In this document: piece by piece, positions 22,162-31,365 of the stretch
How positions within the stretch are numbered: position 1 is the first letter of the stretch
Layout of the letters: the number at the start of each line of letters is the position of its first letter
Made by a program: the position numbers and the translations under genes
Assembly (NCBI RefSeq): GCF_026719745.1
Contig: NZ_JAPPRQ010000001.1
Location: 1 to 33,465, forward strand
Reading direction: 5' to 3'
DNA length: 33,465 nucleotides
Source of the DNA: Clostridium sp. ZS2-4
Lineage (GTDB): Bacteria; Bacillota; Clostridia; Clostridiales; Clostridiaceae
The notes under the pieces: model-generated
What the model was told of the DNA's origin: nothing
The model's database searches: none
The model's input: only the letters and a program-made list of their open reading frames with translations

Positions 22162-22812
22162 CTATAATACATACTTAAATACCATAAAGTAATGACAAAA
22201 GCTTCCTGCAAGTACAAACAGATGAAATATTTCATGGAATCCAAAAACTTTAGAATTTATCTTAGGCCATTTAGCTGCATATATTACTGCACCTACAGTA
22301 TAAAAGACTCCACCCAATATAAGCCATACTATACCTCTTATATTTATAGCCTTAGAAATAGGAGAAATTAAAAATACAGCAATCCACCCCATAAATACAT
22401 AAAATAAAGTTGATAACCATCTTGGACAATTAAACCATATCATTTTAAATGATACCCCTATGATAGCTAAAGCCCATATGGATATAAACATTATCCATCT
22501 TAGTCTTCCATTTAGTGAAATAAGGCATACAGGAGTATATGTACCTGCAATTAATATAAAAATCATAGAATGATCTAATTTTCTTAAAATTTTAATAACC
22601 TTATCTGAGGATTTAACAAGATGGTAAACGGAACTGGCTGTATAAAGCAAAATAAGACTTATTCCAAACATTATTACTGCTGTTAACCCTAAAGGCGTAG
22701 AATTTGGAATATTAAGTTGATACCTTATTAATATTATCAACCCTATTAAAGATGCCAAAGCTCCAAATAAGTGTGTCAATCCACTAACCGGATCTCTAAA
22801 TATATTTTTCAT
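22162..22812 (-). CDS. trhA: Hemolysin III / PAQR (TrhA, YqfA-like) membrane protein
   Basis: This 216-residue protein has seven hydrophobic segments and the family motifs: DPVSGLTHLFGALASLIG at the start, SSVYHLVKS (metal-site histidine), LRKLDHSMIFILIAGTYTP, and GFHEIFHLFVLAGSFCHYFMV with the late His pair. It belongs to the PAQR/hemolysin III family, which in Bacillus includes YplQ. These are zinc-site membrane hydrolase-like proteins; in E. coli the homologue affects membrane energetics. Haemolysin activity should not be assumed. AGGAG lies upstream. It is monocistronic with a terminator downstream. Confidence 0.87.
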   Translation of the reverse strand: MKNIFRDPVSGLTHLFGALASLIGLIILIRYQLNIPNSTPLGLTAVIMFGISLILLYTASSVYHLVKSSDKVIKILRKLDHSMIFILIAGTYTPVCLISLNGRLRWIMFISIWALAIIGVSFKMIWFNCPRWLSTLFYVFMGWIAVFLISPISKAINIRGIVWLILGGVFYTVGAVIYAAKWPKINSKVFGFHEIFHLFVLAGSFCHYFMVFKYVL

Positions 22813-23131
22813 ACACTTTCACTCCTTATTATAAGATATAAACATTGAATATCATCACCACGCCACGTAGTTTTCAATACTACGTATTGTACTGAACTTA
22901 TTTTACCACATTAATATTTTAAATATAAGTTCCATATTTTATCAAATACTTTAATTTTTCCTTAATAATGGAGATTATATTATATTTAATCCGTTTTACT
23001 ACAAATTTCTATTTATATTATTTTCTTAAATATTTATATATTAAAACGTAGTTTTGATTACTATTTGTTGAAATATAGTCATATATATGATAATATTTTT
23101 TTAAGTTGATTAAAATAATAGGAGTGTTTTT
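22813..23131. other. Divergent intergenic region with one hairpin
   Basis: These 319 bases separate the hemolysin III gene from the DUF1836 gene. ACGTAG (22865-22870) and CTACGT (22880-22885) could form a small hairpin, and a good promoter for the DUF1836 gene lies at 23068-23096. Nothing else is recognisable. Confidence 0.45.
23068..23096 (+). promoter_or_regulatory. Promoter of the DUF1836 gene
   Basis: TTGAAA (23068-23073), a 17-nt spacer and TAATAT (23091-23096), 35 bases upstream of the start codon. Both hexamers are close to the sigma-A consensus. Confidence 0.5.
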
Positions 23132-23719
23132 ATGGAATTTAGCGAAAAAGATATTTCTTCATTTATAGAAAGACTTTCCTTAAATGAAGATTTAACACTT
23201 TCAGATATACCCTCATTAGATTTATATATGGATCAGGTAATAACATTATTTGAAAATAAGTTAAATCATCTTAAAAGGAATGAAGAAGATAAAATTCTTA
23301 CTAAAACAATGATAAATAATTATACCAAAGCAAAAATACTTATGCCTCCAAATAAAAAGAAATATACAAGAGAGCATATAATCTTACTTATTCTTATATA
23401 CTATTTAAAACAAAATCTATCTATCAATGATATCGGTTATTTGCTTAAACCAATAATTAAAAGTTTAGAAGATGATTATATAGATAGACTTGAAATTGAT
23501 AAAATCTATGACTCATTCTTAAAAATAAAGAAAACTGAAGTAGATAATCTAAATAAGAATTTGCAAGAAAAATCCACTTTAATTAAAGAACATACTGAAA
23601 ATCTGGATAAAGTTGATTTATCTCAAATGTTTATTACAGTTCTTACCTTAATAAATGAAGCTAACATAAAAAAAAGGTTAGCTGAGAAAATAATTGATGA
23701 ATTTTTTATGCAACTTTAA
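23132..23719 (+). CDS. DUF1836 domain protein
   Basis: A 195-residue protein with a DUF1836 domain over about residues 10-160: DLTLSDIPSLDLYMDQVITL, then the helix-turn-helix-like stretch KTMINNYTKAKILMPPNKKK and YTREHIILLILIYYLKQNLS, followed by a helical C-terminus. The central part resembles a MerR-type DNA-binding helix pair (YTREHIILL), and the family is common in spore-forming Firmicutes, so a transcription role is plausible but unproven. GGAG precedes the ATG. It is monocistronic and converges with topB on a shared terminator. Confidence 0.82.
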   Translation: MEFSEKDISSFIERLSLNEDLTLSDIPSLDLYMDQVITLFENKLNHLKRNEEDKILTKTMINNYTKAKILMPPNKKKYTREHIILLILIYYLKQNLSINDIGYLLKPIIKSLEDDYIDRLEIDKIYDSFLKIKKTEVDNLNKNLQEKSTLIKEHTENLDKVDLSQMFITVLTLINEANIKKRLAEKIIDEFFMQL

Positions 23720-23726
23720 TAATTCA

Positions 23727-23766
23727 AAATAAAAGCAGCTTAATGTGTATTAAGCTGCTTTTATTT
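23727..23766. terminator. Bidirectional terminator between the DUF1836 gene and topB
   Basis: AAAATAAAAGCAGCTTAA and TTAAGCTGCTTTTATTT form a near-perfect stem around a 5-nt loop with A-rich and T-rich flanks. It overlaps the topB stop codon. Confidence 0.88.
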
Positions 23767-25969
23767 ATTGTTCTTTCCATTTAGCTAATGCATCAGCAAG
23801 TGCTGAATTTATTGGTTCATCTGCCTTTTGATTTTTTAAATATCTGTTTACATCTTTCTTACTAACATTCTTACTTTGACTTTCTTTCCTTTTCTTAAAG
23901 GCTGACATTTTTTCTCGGTAACCACAATTAGTGCAAACAAATATTTCACCTTCGCCTTTACCTCTTAACTCTAACTTTCTATTACATTCAGGGCATCTGG
24001 CATTAGTTACTTTTGCTATACCTTTTCTATATCCACATTCTCTATCCTGACATACAAGCATCTTTCCTTTTTTACCGTTAACCTCAAGTAAATATTTTCC
24101 GCATTCAGGACATCTTGCTCTAGTCATATTGTCATGAATATATTTATCTGTACTAGATATAACATCTCCAACAAGCTTTGAAGCATAATTTCTCATATCT
24201 CCTATAAATTTCTTATCATTTAAATTTCCATTACTTATTTGTGACAACTGCTTCTCCCATTCTGCTGTTAATATAGGAGATTTTAAATCAGAAGGCACAA
24301 GTTCTATAATCTGCTTTCCTTTAGATGTTGGAATTATTTCTTTTCCTTTTTTCTCTATGTAAAATGTATTAAATAATTTTTCAATTATATCTGCTCTTGT
24401 GGCAACTGTACCTAATCCACCAGTCTCTCCTATAGTTTTCATAAGTTCTTTATTATTAGTTTGCATATACTTTTGAGGATTCTCCATAGCTGAAAGCAAT
24501 GTAGCTTCATTAAATCTTGCTGGAGGTTTAGTCTGTCCTTTAACAACCTTAACCCCTGTTAGCTTTATCTTATCTCCTTTATTAACCTCAGGTAACACTT
24601 GATCTTTTATAATATTTTCATTGTCGCCGTTGTAATCTTCCTCGTCTAAGTCTTCATCCTTATCGTATACAGCCTTCCACCCTTTAGCCTTAACTATTTT
24701 CCCTTGAGCCAAAAATACTTCTCCATTAACTAAAGCCACAGTACTAATCTGTATATATTCAAAAGGTGGGTATAATACTGATAAAAATCTTCTTACAACT
24801 AAATCATAAATACTTCTCTCTTCAAAGCTTAATTCCCCTAAACTAACCTTCTGCTCAGTTGGAATTATAGCATGATGGTCTGAAACCTTATTGTTGTCTA
24901 CAAAGCTTTTGTTAGCTCTTATATTTCCTTTAAGCACAGTATTAGCCGCCTTTGCATATGGACCAATAGCTATGTTTTTAAGCCTTTCTTTCAAAGTATC
25001 TACTATATCTGTAGTCAAGTATCTGGAATCTGTTCTTGGATAAGTCAATACTTTATGATTTTCATATAATCTCTGCATTATTGATAATGTTTGCTTTGCA
25101 GAATATCCAAATTTTCTATTGGCATCTCTTTGAAGCTCCGTCAAATCATATAATAAAGGTGAATATTTTTTCTTAGGTGTTTCTTTAACTTCAACAATCT
25201 CTCCTACTTTTCCATTAACCTCTGAAACAATCTTATCAGCTTTTTCCTTATTGAACGTACGGGTTTGATTTCCTTTAGAATCTTGCCATTGAAGTATAAA
25301 ACCATTAGCACTTCCTGTTATAGAATAGTAGTCCTTAGGTATAAATTTCTTAATTTCCTCTTCTCTTTGTACTATCATAGCCAGTGTTGGAGTTTGTACT
25401 CTTCCAGCTGAAAGCTGGGCATTATATTTGCATGTCAAAGCCCTTGTCACATTAAGTCCCACAATCCAATCAGCCTCTGCTCTGCATACTGCTGATGCAT
25501 ATAGATTTTCATATTGCTTACCTGACTTTAGATTATTAAACCCATCTTTTATCGCCTTGTCTGTTTGAGAAGATATCCATAAACGTTTAATATTCTTTTT
25601 AAAATTGGCTTTTTCAATTATCCATCTTGCAACAAGCTCACCTTCTCGTCCAGCATCAGTAGCTATTATTAATTCATCAACATCTTTTCTATTCATTATT
25701 TTTTTTATTTCATGAAAATGTTTAGCTGTCTTTTTAATTACAGCTAAATCCATTTTCTTTGGTAACATTGGTAAAGTATCGAAACTCCACTTTTTATACT
25801 TTTCTCCATAGCTTTCTGGATCAGCTAAAGTAACTAAATGTCCCAAAGCCCATGTAACAATATATTTATCACCTTCTAATGAACTTTTTCCTTTTTTATT
25901 GCACTTTAGTACCTTTGCTATATCACGAGCCACTGAAGGCTTTTCCGCTAAAACTATAATTTTTCCCAT
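23765..25969 (-). CDS. topB: DNA topoisomerase III
   Basis: The 734-residue type IA topoisomerase relaxes and decatenates DNA by a single-strand passage mechanism. The TOPRIM domain has VLAEKPSVARDIA (E9) and ATDAGREGELVARW (D105, E109). The active-site tyrosine is Y310 in VLTYPRTDSRYL. Other marks are RVQTPTLAMI and GLGTVATRADIIE. The C-terminal 130 residues hold two four-cysteine zinc ribbons (RCPECGKYLLEV plus VCQDRECGY, and RCPECNRKLELR plus VCTNCGY) and a basic tail. Length is normal for Firmicute TopB. It begins MGKIIVLAEKPS with a ribosome binding site GCGAGAGGA upstream. Mobile elements carry TopB paralogues too, but this one lies among core genes and looks housekeeping. Confidence 0.95.
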   Translation of the reverse strand: MGKIIVLAEKPSVARDIAKVLKCNKKGKSSLEGDKYIVTWALGHLVTLADPESYGEKYKKWSFDTLPMLPKKMDLAVIKKTAKHFHEIKKIMNRKDVDELIIATDAGREGELVARWIIEKANFKKNIKRLWISSQTDKAIKDGFNNLKSGKQYENLYASAVCRAEADWIVGLNVTRALTCKYNAQLSAGRVQTPTLAMIVQREEEIKKFIPKDYYSITGSANGFILQWQDSKGNQTRTFNKEKADKIVSEVNGKVGEIVEVKETPKKKYSPLLYDLTELQRDANRKFGYSAKQTLSIMQRLYENHKVLTYPRTDSRYLTTDIVDTLKERLKNIAIGPYAKAANTVLKGNIRANKSFVDNNKVSDHHAIIPTEQKVSLGELSFEERSIYDLVVRRFLSVLYPPFEYIQISTVALVNGEVFLAQGKIVKAKGWKAVYDKDEDLDEEDYNGDNENIIKDQVLPEVNKGDKIKLTGVKVVKGQTKPPARFNEATLLSAMENPQKYMQTNNKELMKTIGETGGLGTVATRADIIEKLFNTFYIEKKGKEIIPTSKGKQIIELVPSDLKSPILTAEWEKQLSQISNGNLNDKKFIGDMRNYASKLVGDVISSTDKYIHDNMTRARCPECGKYLLEVNGKKGKMLVCQDRECGYRKGIAKVTNARCPECNRKLELRGKGEGEIFVCTNCGYREKMSAFKKRKESQSKNVSKKDVNRYLKNQKADEPINSALADALAKWKEQ

Positions 25970-26009
25970 ACTGTATCATCCTCTCGCCTTATTAATTTTT
26001 ATCCTTTGC

Positions 26010-26519
26010 TTATTTTCTCAATCCATAACCACCATATACTGTTTTAGTTTCATTGATAGATATAACAGAAGGAATATTTGTATTCTCTATAATCTTTACA
26101 ATTTCATTTTTCCTTCTTCTTTTAGCATGAATAAGTAATACTTTCTTTTTGGTGTTTATCCCTTCTCCTTCAATAACAGTTACTCCTACATTTTTCTCTC
26201 TCAATGTACGAGCAAGTTCTTTACTATCTTCCTCAGTAACTATAACATTTATAGTTAAAACTCCCAAAGCTAACTTATCTTCGATGATGCATCCTATGTA
26301 ATTTCCACATGAAAAACCTAATGCATAAATAATCATCTTTTTAGGGTCTTCTTGTATTCCCGTTAATACTCTACCTATAACATAAAGCCAAATTGATACT
26401 TCAAAAAAACCAATTACAGCAGCCCAAAGCTTTTCCCCTCTTGTTATAAAAACAGTTCTAACAGTAGTTAAGGATACTTCAAATATTTTTGCAAAAAATA
26501 TAAAAATATAAGTTGACAT
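26010..26519 (-). CDS. UPF0316 family membrane protein (DUF5698/DUF2179, YebE-like)
   Basis: A 169-residue protein with three hydrophobic segments in the first 75 residues (YIFIFFAKIFEVSLTTV, AAVIGFFEVSIWLYVIG and MIIYALGFSCGNYIGCII), then a soluble DUF2179 domain (about 90-160: LTINVIVTEEDSKELARTL, then GVTVIEGEGINTKKKVLLIH). UPF0316 proteins are inner-membrane proteins of unknown function found across Firmicutes. DUF2179 resembles ACT-like or PII-like small-ligand domains, suggesting signal sensing (inference). The gene is 40 bases upstream of topB and on the same strand, so the two may be co-transcribed. Confidence 0.85.
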   Translation of the reverse strand: MSTYIFIFFAKIFEVSLTTVRTVFITRGEKLWAAVIGFFEVSIWLYVIGRVLTGIQEDPKKMIIYALGFSCGNYIGCIIEDKLALGVLTINVIVTEEDSKELARTLREKNVGVTVIEGEGINTKKKVLLIHAKRRRKNEIVKIIENTNIPSVISINETKTVYGGYGLRK

Positions 26520-26590
26520 TTCATTCTCTCCTTAGTTGTAAAATAAAACTACTTTGCTATTATATTCTACACTATTAAACAGCTTTTTTA

Positions 26591-26633
26591 AACAAAAATA
26601 AGATGCCTAATAAAATTTACTAGAACATCTTAT
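26591..26633 (-). terminator. Terminator of the LysM-CAP gene
   Basis: On the minus strand ATAAGATG and CATCTTAT close a stem that also pairs CTAGTAAA with TTTATTAG, and TTTTTG follows. It lies just after the stop codon of the CAP protein. Confidence 0.6.
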
Positions 26634-26647
26634 CTTCTTTGTATACT

Positions 26648-27286
26648 CTACCACCCTATAAACATTTGAGTCCAATATAGCTGTCCGTTTTTTGCCTTAG
26701 CAGCACCAACACCTATTTGGGAATAATTAGGGTTTAGTATGTTTTGTCTATGTCCTGGAGAATTCATCCAAGCCTTCATTACCTCAGCAGGTGTTCTTTG
26801 TCCATAAGCTATGTTTTCTCCAGCTCTTCTATAATTTATTCCAAAGTTTTTGATCATATTAAACGGAGATCCATATACAGGTGATGTATGAGAAAAATAA
26901 TTTTTATCTATCATATCCTGTGATTTGTATCTTGCAACTCTTGATAGCTGCCAATTAGCTTTTAATGGTTTTAGTCCTTGCTTTCCCCTTTCAACATTCA
27001 CCAATCTAAGTACTTCGTTTTCTAATCTTTTTACTTCGCTTAAATCTGGAACCTTAATTACTTGATTAGGATATATTAAACTAGGATCAACAATCTGAGG
27101 ATTGACTGATAATACCTCTGAAACGCCAATCTGATGCTTCACACATATTTTCCATAAACTATCTCCCTGTTTAACTAAGTAATCAAAAGTTTTATAATTA
27201 ATTTCTTGTGCTGATGAGCTAAAACTCACGGTTAACAATAAAAATAATGTTGATAATAAAACCTTTATACTATTTTTCTTTTTCAT
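26648..27286 (-). CDS. Secreted LysM-CAP domain protein (YkwD-like)
   Basis: The 212-residue protein has a signal peptide (KKKNSIKVLLSTLFLLLTVS, cleavage probably near SSSAQE), one LysM domain (about 34-75: YLVKQGDSLWKICVKH, then VDPSLIYPNQVIKVPD) that binds peptidoglycan, and a CAP/SCP domain (about 83-212: LVNVERGKQGLKPLKAN, HTSPVYGSP, AGENIAYGQRTPAE, WMNSPGHRQNIL, TQMFIGW). This layout matches YkwD and spore-coat-associated CAP proteins of Bacillus and Clostridium; an enzymatic role is not established. The ATG at 27286 is preferred because GAGGTG lies 5 nt before it; the longer ATG at 27301 lacks a signal. It has its own terminator. Confidence 0.88.
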   Translation of the reverse strand: MKKKNSIKVLLSTLFLLLTVSFSSSAQEINYKTFDYLVKQGDSLWKICVKHQIGVSEVLSVNPQIVDPSLIYPNQVIKVPDLSEVKRLENEVLRLVNVERGKQGLKPLKANWQLSRVARYKSQDMIDKNYFSHTSPVYGSPFNMIKNFGINYRRAGENIAYGQRTPAEVMKAWMNSPGHRQNILNPNYSQIGVGAAKAKNGQLYWTQMFIGW

Positions 27287-27412
27287 AACTTCACCTCTCA
27301 TCGTAATTGCTTTATAATATTTTTCATAATTTATTTTTTACAAAATACCAATTTTTTATTTTTGTAATTTATAGAAAATAACTAAAACCTCTAATAAATA
27401 TATTCCTTAACA

Positions 27413-27453
27413 CTAAAATAGAAGCTATAAGTTATTTTACAGCTTCTATTTTA
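27413..27453 (-). terminator. Terminator of the beta-CASP nuclease gene
   Basis: TAAAATAGAAGCT and AGCTTCTATTTTA form a perfect 13-bp stem around a 14-nt loop. It lies directly after the stop codon of the beta-CASP gene on the minus strand; the T-run is within the stem exit. Confidence 0.8.
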
Positions 27454-27456
27454 TAT

Positions 27457-28995
27457 CTATTTATTAATTTTTTTATCATCTTTATATATAACTTTATTTA
27501 TTTCTTTTGCTAAAAAATCCTTACTCATATTTTCAATATTATCGATAGAATTTAACAGTTTAATTATTCTATATTTAATGTTTTCATCATTAAGCTTCAT
27601 GTGTTCATTGATATAATAGCTTTCTCCCATGTCCATTATTCTTGCAGTATAATTTTTTGATTCTAAAAGTGTTTTAAAGCTTTCTTGTGCTTTTGCATCT
27701 CCATGAACAAGCAGTATTTCTTTTGGTCTTTGCATGAATTTATCTACCCAATTTATTAATCCTTCTCTGTCAGCATGACCTGATAATCCTTCAAGAGAAT
27801 ATATCTTGGCATTAACAGCTATTGGTTCTCCAAATACGGTAACTTTTTTATTTCCATCCAATATGGATCTACCTAAAGTGCCCTCTGCTTGATATCCTAC
27901 AAATACAATTGATGACTCTTTTCTCCATAAATTGTGCTTAAGATGATGTTTAATTCTTCCTGCTTCACACATTCCACTTGCTGAAATAATTACAGCTCCA
28001 CTATCCATATTATTTATCTTTATTGATTGTTGAGGTGAACTTGTAAATACCAATCCTTTAAATCTTAGAGGATTAATACCTTTGTATAATAATTCCTTAG
28101 TTTCTTTGTCAAAATATTCACTACATCTTTCAAATATTTTAGTTGCATTTTCAGCAAGAGGACTATCTACGAAAACAGTTATATTTCCCAATTCATTATT
28201 TTCAACATATTTATTTAAAGCATATAAAATCTCTTGAGTTCTTCCTACTGAAAAAGATGGTATAACTACATTTCCACCCCTTTCAAAGGTGTATTTTATG
28301 ATATTTACCAATTCTTTAAAAGACCAATCAATATTACCATGTACTCTATCACCATATGTTGTTTCCATTATTAAATAATCAGCATAATCAATATAAGAAG
28401 GGTCTTTTATTATAGGCTTATTAGTGTTGCCTAAATCTCCAGTGTAAACAATTTTAATCTCTTCTTCATATTCTTCTTTAATGTATAGTTCTACTATAGA
28501 TGAACCTAACAAATGTCCTGCATCTCTAAACCTAATTTTAAGTCCATCAAAAACTTCAATAAATTCATCATAATTATATTCTCTGAATAAATACATTGAT
28601 AGTTCAGCTATTTTAGCAGTATATAACGGTTCTACAGGCTGAAGCCCTTGCCTTATTCTTTTTCTATTTTTCCACTCTATTTCTGTTTCTTGTATATATC
28701 CGCTGTCTGGCAGCATTATACTGCATAATTCCTTTGTTGCTTTAGTACACAAAACTTCTCCTTTAAATCCTTTTTTATATAGCAAAGGAATTCTACCACT
28801 ATGATCAATGTGTGCATGAGATAGTATAACACAATCAACTGACTTGGGATCAAAATGAAACTCATCGTTTCCTCTTTCCTTTTCATCTTTTCCTTGATAA
28901 AGTCCACAATCTAAAAGAACAGTTTTATTATTTATCTTTAAAATATGACAAGAACCTGTTACACATTTAGCTGCACCATAAAACTCTATTTTCAT
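27457..28995 (-). CDS. MBL/beta-CASP nuclease (YSH1-like)
   Basis: A 512-residue protein with an MBL core and inserted beta-CASP cap. MBL motifs are LSHAHIDHSGRIPLL, DAGHLLGSSIVELY and VYTGDLGNTNKPI. Beta-CASP segments are METTYGDR, NVVIPSFSVGRTQEIL, VFVDSPLA, ASGMCEAGRIKHHL and VHGDAKAQESF. The family contains RNase J, CPSF73-like mRNA 3'-end nucleases and archaeal homologues; this protein is closest in layout to the bacterial YSH1-like group, with the final histidine region LSGHADREGL present. The start is taken as the ATG at 28995 because AGGGGGA lies about 6 nt upstream; the ATG at 29001 is adjacent to it. The C-terminal 60 residues are lysine-rich. Substrate is likely RNA, unproven. Confidence 0.88.
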   Translation of the reverse strand: MKIEFYGAAKCVTGSCHILKINNKTVLLDCGLYQGKDEKERGNDEFHFDPKSVDCVILSHAHIDHSGRIPLLYKKGFKGEVLCTKATKELCSIMLPDSGYIQETEIEWKNRKRIRQGLQPVEPLYTAKIAELSMYLFREYNYDEFIEVFDGLKIRFRDAGHLLGSSIVELYIKEEYEEEIKIVYTGDLGNTNKPIIKDPSYIDYADYLIMETTYGDRVHGNIDWSFKELVNIIKYTFERGGNVVIPSFSVGRTQEILYALNKYVENNELGNITVFVDSPLAENATKIFERCSEYFDKETKELLYKGINPLRFKGLVFTSSPQQSIKINNMDSGAVIISASGMCEAGRIKHHLKHNLWRKESSIVFVGYQAEGTLGRSILDGNKKVTVFGEPIAVNAKIYSLEGLSGHADREGLINWVDKFMQRPKEILLVHGDAKAQESFKTLLESKNYTARIMDMGESYYINEHMKLNDENIKYRIIKLLNSIDNIENMSKDFLAKEINKVIYKDDKKINK

Positions 28996-29093
28996 AATCA
29001 TTCCCCCTGTCTGCTATTATTATTGTTGTTATTCATATTATATTATATATATTGATTGTTTTCAAAATTTTCTAAATTTTATTTTTGTGTATA

Positions 29094-29141
29094 AATATAA
29101 AACAGTAACGAAAACTTAATTTCATTACTGTTTTATATTTA
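29094..29141 (-). terminator. Terminator of murG
   Basis: AATATAAAACAGTAACGAAA and TTTCATTACTGTTTTATATT form a long stem with one mismatch, overlapping the murG stop codon; the T-rich strand lies downstream on the minus strand. Confidence 0.75.
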
Positions 29142-30209
29142 TTTAGTATATTGTTTTATTAATTTAATTATCTCACCTACACCATTGTTAATAGAACTTG
29201 AGTTCATCTTTTTCATATATTTATCCCTGTCACTATACAGCTGATTTAACGACTTAATAAGTAAATTACTATTAAGCTCCCCCTCTTGCAAAACCATACT
29301 GTACCCATTTTTTTCAAAGGAAGCTGCATTCAAAATTTGATCTCCTCTACTGGCGTTAGCTGATAGCGGTATTAATAAATTAGGTTTTCTCAAGGCTAAC
29401 AGTTCAAATATTACATTTGCTCCTGCTCTTGAAACAAATATGTCTGCAGCAATCATTAAATGTGGCAGTTCTTCATTTACATATTCAAATTGCACATAAC
29501 CTTTTACATTTTTTAGCTTTTCTTCTAAATTTCCTTTACCACATATATGAATAATATTAAATTTTATAAGTAATTTATTTAATTCTTCTCTTACAGCATC
29601 ATTTATAACTTTAGAACCTAAACTTCCCCCTATAACCATTAGAACAGGTTTGTCATCTTCAAAACCGCATATTTTTCGTCCTTTAATTTTACTGCCTCCA
29701 AATAATTCACTTCTGATAGGTGTTCCTGTAAGAACCCCTTTATTATTTTTTATTTTATTTAATGATTCATGAAAAGTAACACACACTTTAGTGCAAAATG
29801 GAACAGCTAATTTATTTGCTAGTCCAGGAGTCATATCGGATTCATGTACAATAACTGGAACTCTATTCAAGTATGCACCCATTACAACTGGAACTGATAC
29901 AAATCCCCCTTTTGAAAAAACTATATTAGGTTTTTCTCTTTTTATTATATTTTTTGCTTCAAATACTCCTTTAATAACCTTAAAAGGATCTGAAAAATTT
30001 TTTATATCAAAATATCTTCTTAACTTCCCACTGGAAATAACATGATATTTTATTTTCTCACTTTCAATTATCTTTCTTTCTATTCCATTTTCTGTGCCTA
30101 TATATTGTATCTCATATCCTAATTCTTTCAACTTAGGTATGAGTGCAAGATTAGGAGTTACGTGTCCGGCTGAACCGCCTCCAGTCATAATAATTTTTAG
30201 CTTTTTCAA
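29139..30209 (-). CDS. murG: UDP-GlcNAc--undecaprenyl-PP-MurNAc-pentapeptide GlcNAc transferase
   Basis: This 356-residue membrane-associated glycosyltransferase converts lipid I to lipid II in peptidoglycan synthesis. Recognition motifs are [18 protein letters not shown] near the N-terminus, [48 protein letters not shown] and the C-terminal donor site [20 protein letters not shown] plus [20 protein letters not shown]. Unlike most MurG genes it is not in a mur-fts cluster here, so clostridia may carry a second copy elsewhere; Clostridium often has murG apart from the dcw cluster. The start is the TTG at 30209 with GGGAG about 8 nt upstream; the upstream TTG at 30224 lacks a signal. It ends at a hairpin terminator. 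Confidence 0.92.
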   Translation of the reverse strand: MKKLKIIMTGGGSAGHVTPNLALIPKLKELGYEIQYIGTENGIERKIIESEKIKYHVISSGKLRRYFDIKNFSDPFKVIKGVFEAKNIIKREKPNIVFSKGGFVSVPVVMGAYLNRVPVIVHESDMTPGLANKLAVPFCTKVCVTFHESLNKIKNNKGVLTGTPIRSELFGGSKIKGRKICGFEDDKPVLMVIGGSLGSKVINDAVREELNKLLIKFNIIHICGKGNLEEKLKNVKGYVQFEYVNEELPHLMIAADIFVSRAGANVIFELLALRKPNLLIPLSANASRGDQILNAASFEKNGYSMVLQEGELNSNLLIKSLNQLYSDRDKYMKKMNSSSINNGVGEIIKLIKQYTK

Positions 30210-30386
30210 ATCACCATCTCCCAACTACTATCACCTTCACATTTTAGTTTTATTCCATACTTATTGTCTATTATTCAGTATTCCTTGTCAATTATAATAT
30301 AAAAATTTTTTAAATAAAAAATAACATATGATATTTTTTTTACTAAAATAAGTACAAACTTCAACTTGTACCTCTAATATACTAAT

Positions 30387-30416
30387 ATAATATTTAATAA
30401 ATAGGTTAAGATACTA
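30387..30416 (+). promoter_or_regulatory. Candidate sigma-G promoter of the first SASP gene
   Basis: GATACTA (30410-30416) resembles the sigma-G -10 CATACTA, and ATAATA (30387-30392) 17 nt upstream shares four of six bases with the sigma-G -35 TGAATA. SASP genes are usually transcribed by sigma-G in the forespore, which fits, but the -35 match is weak. Confidence 0.4.
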
Positions 30417-30472
30417 GTGTAACATAAATTCTTCAATTTAAAAAAACATTATAATAAAAAGGAGGAAATATT

Positions 30473-30652
30473 ATGGCACAAAAATTAATACCAGAAGCTA
30501 AACAAGGATTAAATAAATTTAAAATGGAAACAGCTACTGAACTTGGAGTAAACTTTACAGATTACAATGGTAACCTTACTTCTAAACAATGCGGCAGCGT
30601 TGGTGGAGAAATGGTTAAAAAGATGGTAGAACAATACGAAAGAACTTTATAA
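30473..30652 (+). CDS. Alpha/beta-type small acid-soluble spore protein 1
   Basis: A 59-residue SASP: MAQKLIPEAKQGLNKFKMET, then ATELGVNFTDYNGNLTSKQ and GSVGGEMVKKMVEQYERTL. It shows the two conserved DNA-binding segments of alpha/beta SASPs (the germination protease region around TELGV, and NGNLTSKQCGSVGGEMVKKMV). These proteins coat spore DNA, switch it toward an A-like form and protect it from UV, then supply amino acids at germination after GPR protease cleavage. AAGGAGG lies 7 nt before the ATG. A second copy follows 354 bases downstream with 59 codons of the same layout. A hairpin terminator follows (30667-30716), so it is monocistronic. Confidence 0.92.
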   Translation: MAQKLIPEAKQGLNKFKMETATELGVNFTDYNGNLTSKQCGSVGGEMVKKMVEQYERTL

Positions 30653-31006
30653 TTTTTAATATAAGCAAATAAAAAGTAGGAGAGGTAGTTATTTTACCCC
30701 TCTTGCTTTTTTATTTGTATTAATATAATTTTATCCCTTGACTAGCAATTAGAATTTATCTGAAGTAAAAACTCTATCTAAATTAAGTTTCACTTTATAT
30801 CCAAAATATTGTTAACCTTAAGAGTATATTTTATTTGGTTTAGGGTATCATAATTCATGTATCACGATAATAATTGAAAAATATAGTTTGTTATGAAATC
30901 ATATTTAATTTTAGAGACAAGTGCCTTAATTTCCTCTAATTTTCTATTATATATATCTGAATAATGGATAAGCTATTATTACAAAGGAAAAAGGAGGTGA
31001 AAATTA
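30653..31006. other. Intergenic region between the two SASP genes
   Basis: These 354 bases begin with the terminator of the first SASP (30667-30716). The rest is A+T-rich and without a gene. A TGAATA-like hexamer at 30957-30962 might be a sigma-G -35 for the second SASP, but I find no matching -10. Confidence 0.4.
30667..30716 (+). terminator. Terminator of the first SASP gene
   Basis: AAATAAAAAG-T-AGGAG-A-GGTA and the downstream TACC-CCTCTTGCTTTTTTATTT pair into a stem that ends in a T-rich run, 14 nt after the stop codon. Confidence 0.75.
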
Positions 31007-31186
31007 ATGGCACAAAAATTAGTACCAGAAGCTAAACAGGGATTAAATAGATTTAAAACAGAAGTAGCTACTGAAATGGGTGTACCTTTTACAGAATATA
31101 ATGGTAACCTTACTTCTAAACAATGTGGTAGCGTTGGTGGAGAAATGGTTAAAAGAATGGTAGCTCAGTATGAAAGAGGTTTATAA
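31007..31186 (+). CDS. Alpha/beta-type small acid-soluble spore protein 2
   Basis: A 59-residue paralogue of the gene at 30473: MAQKLVPEAKQGLNRFKTEV, then ATEMGVPFTEYNGNLTSKQ and GSVGGEMVKRMVAQYERGL. The two proteins differ at only about a dozen positions and share long identical stretches of DNA, so the pair is a tandem duplication typical of clostridial SASP loci. The single cysteine in SKQCGSVGG is conserved in both. AAGGAGG lies 9 nt before the ATG. A hairpin terminator follows at 31241-31274. Confidence 0.92.
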   Translation: MAQKLVPEAKQGLNRFKTEVATEMGVPFTEYNGNLTSKQCGSVGGEMVKRMVAQYERGL

Positions 31187-31240
31187 TAAATATATAATCT
31201 ATAATTAAAGATACAATAAGGAATTACAGATTATATTAGG

Positions 31241-31274
31241 AAAAACGCATAAGGCAAATGTCTTATGCGTTTTA
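31241..31274 (+). terminator. Terminator of the second SASP gene
   Basis: AAAACGCATAAG and CTTATGCGTTTT form a perfect 12-bp stem around an 8-nt loop, followed by ATTTG. It is 55 nt past the stop codon. Confidence 0.85.
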
Positions 31275-31365
31275 TTTGTCAACTTAAATTAACATTTTAA
31301 TTATTTTCTCTATTGTGCCTTAAAAATGAACGTTGTTCTAACACTTAATTGAAACTTAATTTATT

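Noticed and set aside
22865-22885. Hairpin ACGTAG/CTACGT as a riboswitch or terminator
   Set aside because: It is only a 6-bp stem with no T-run and no conserved riboswitch core around it.
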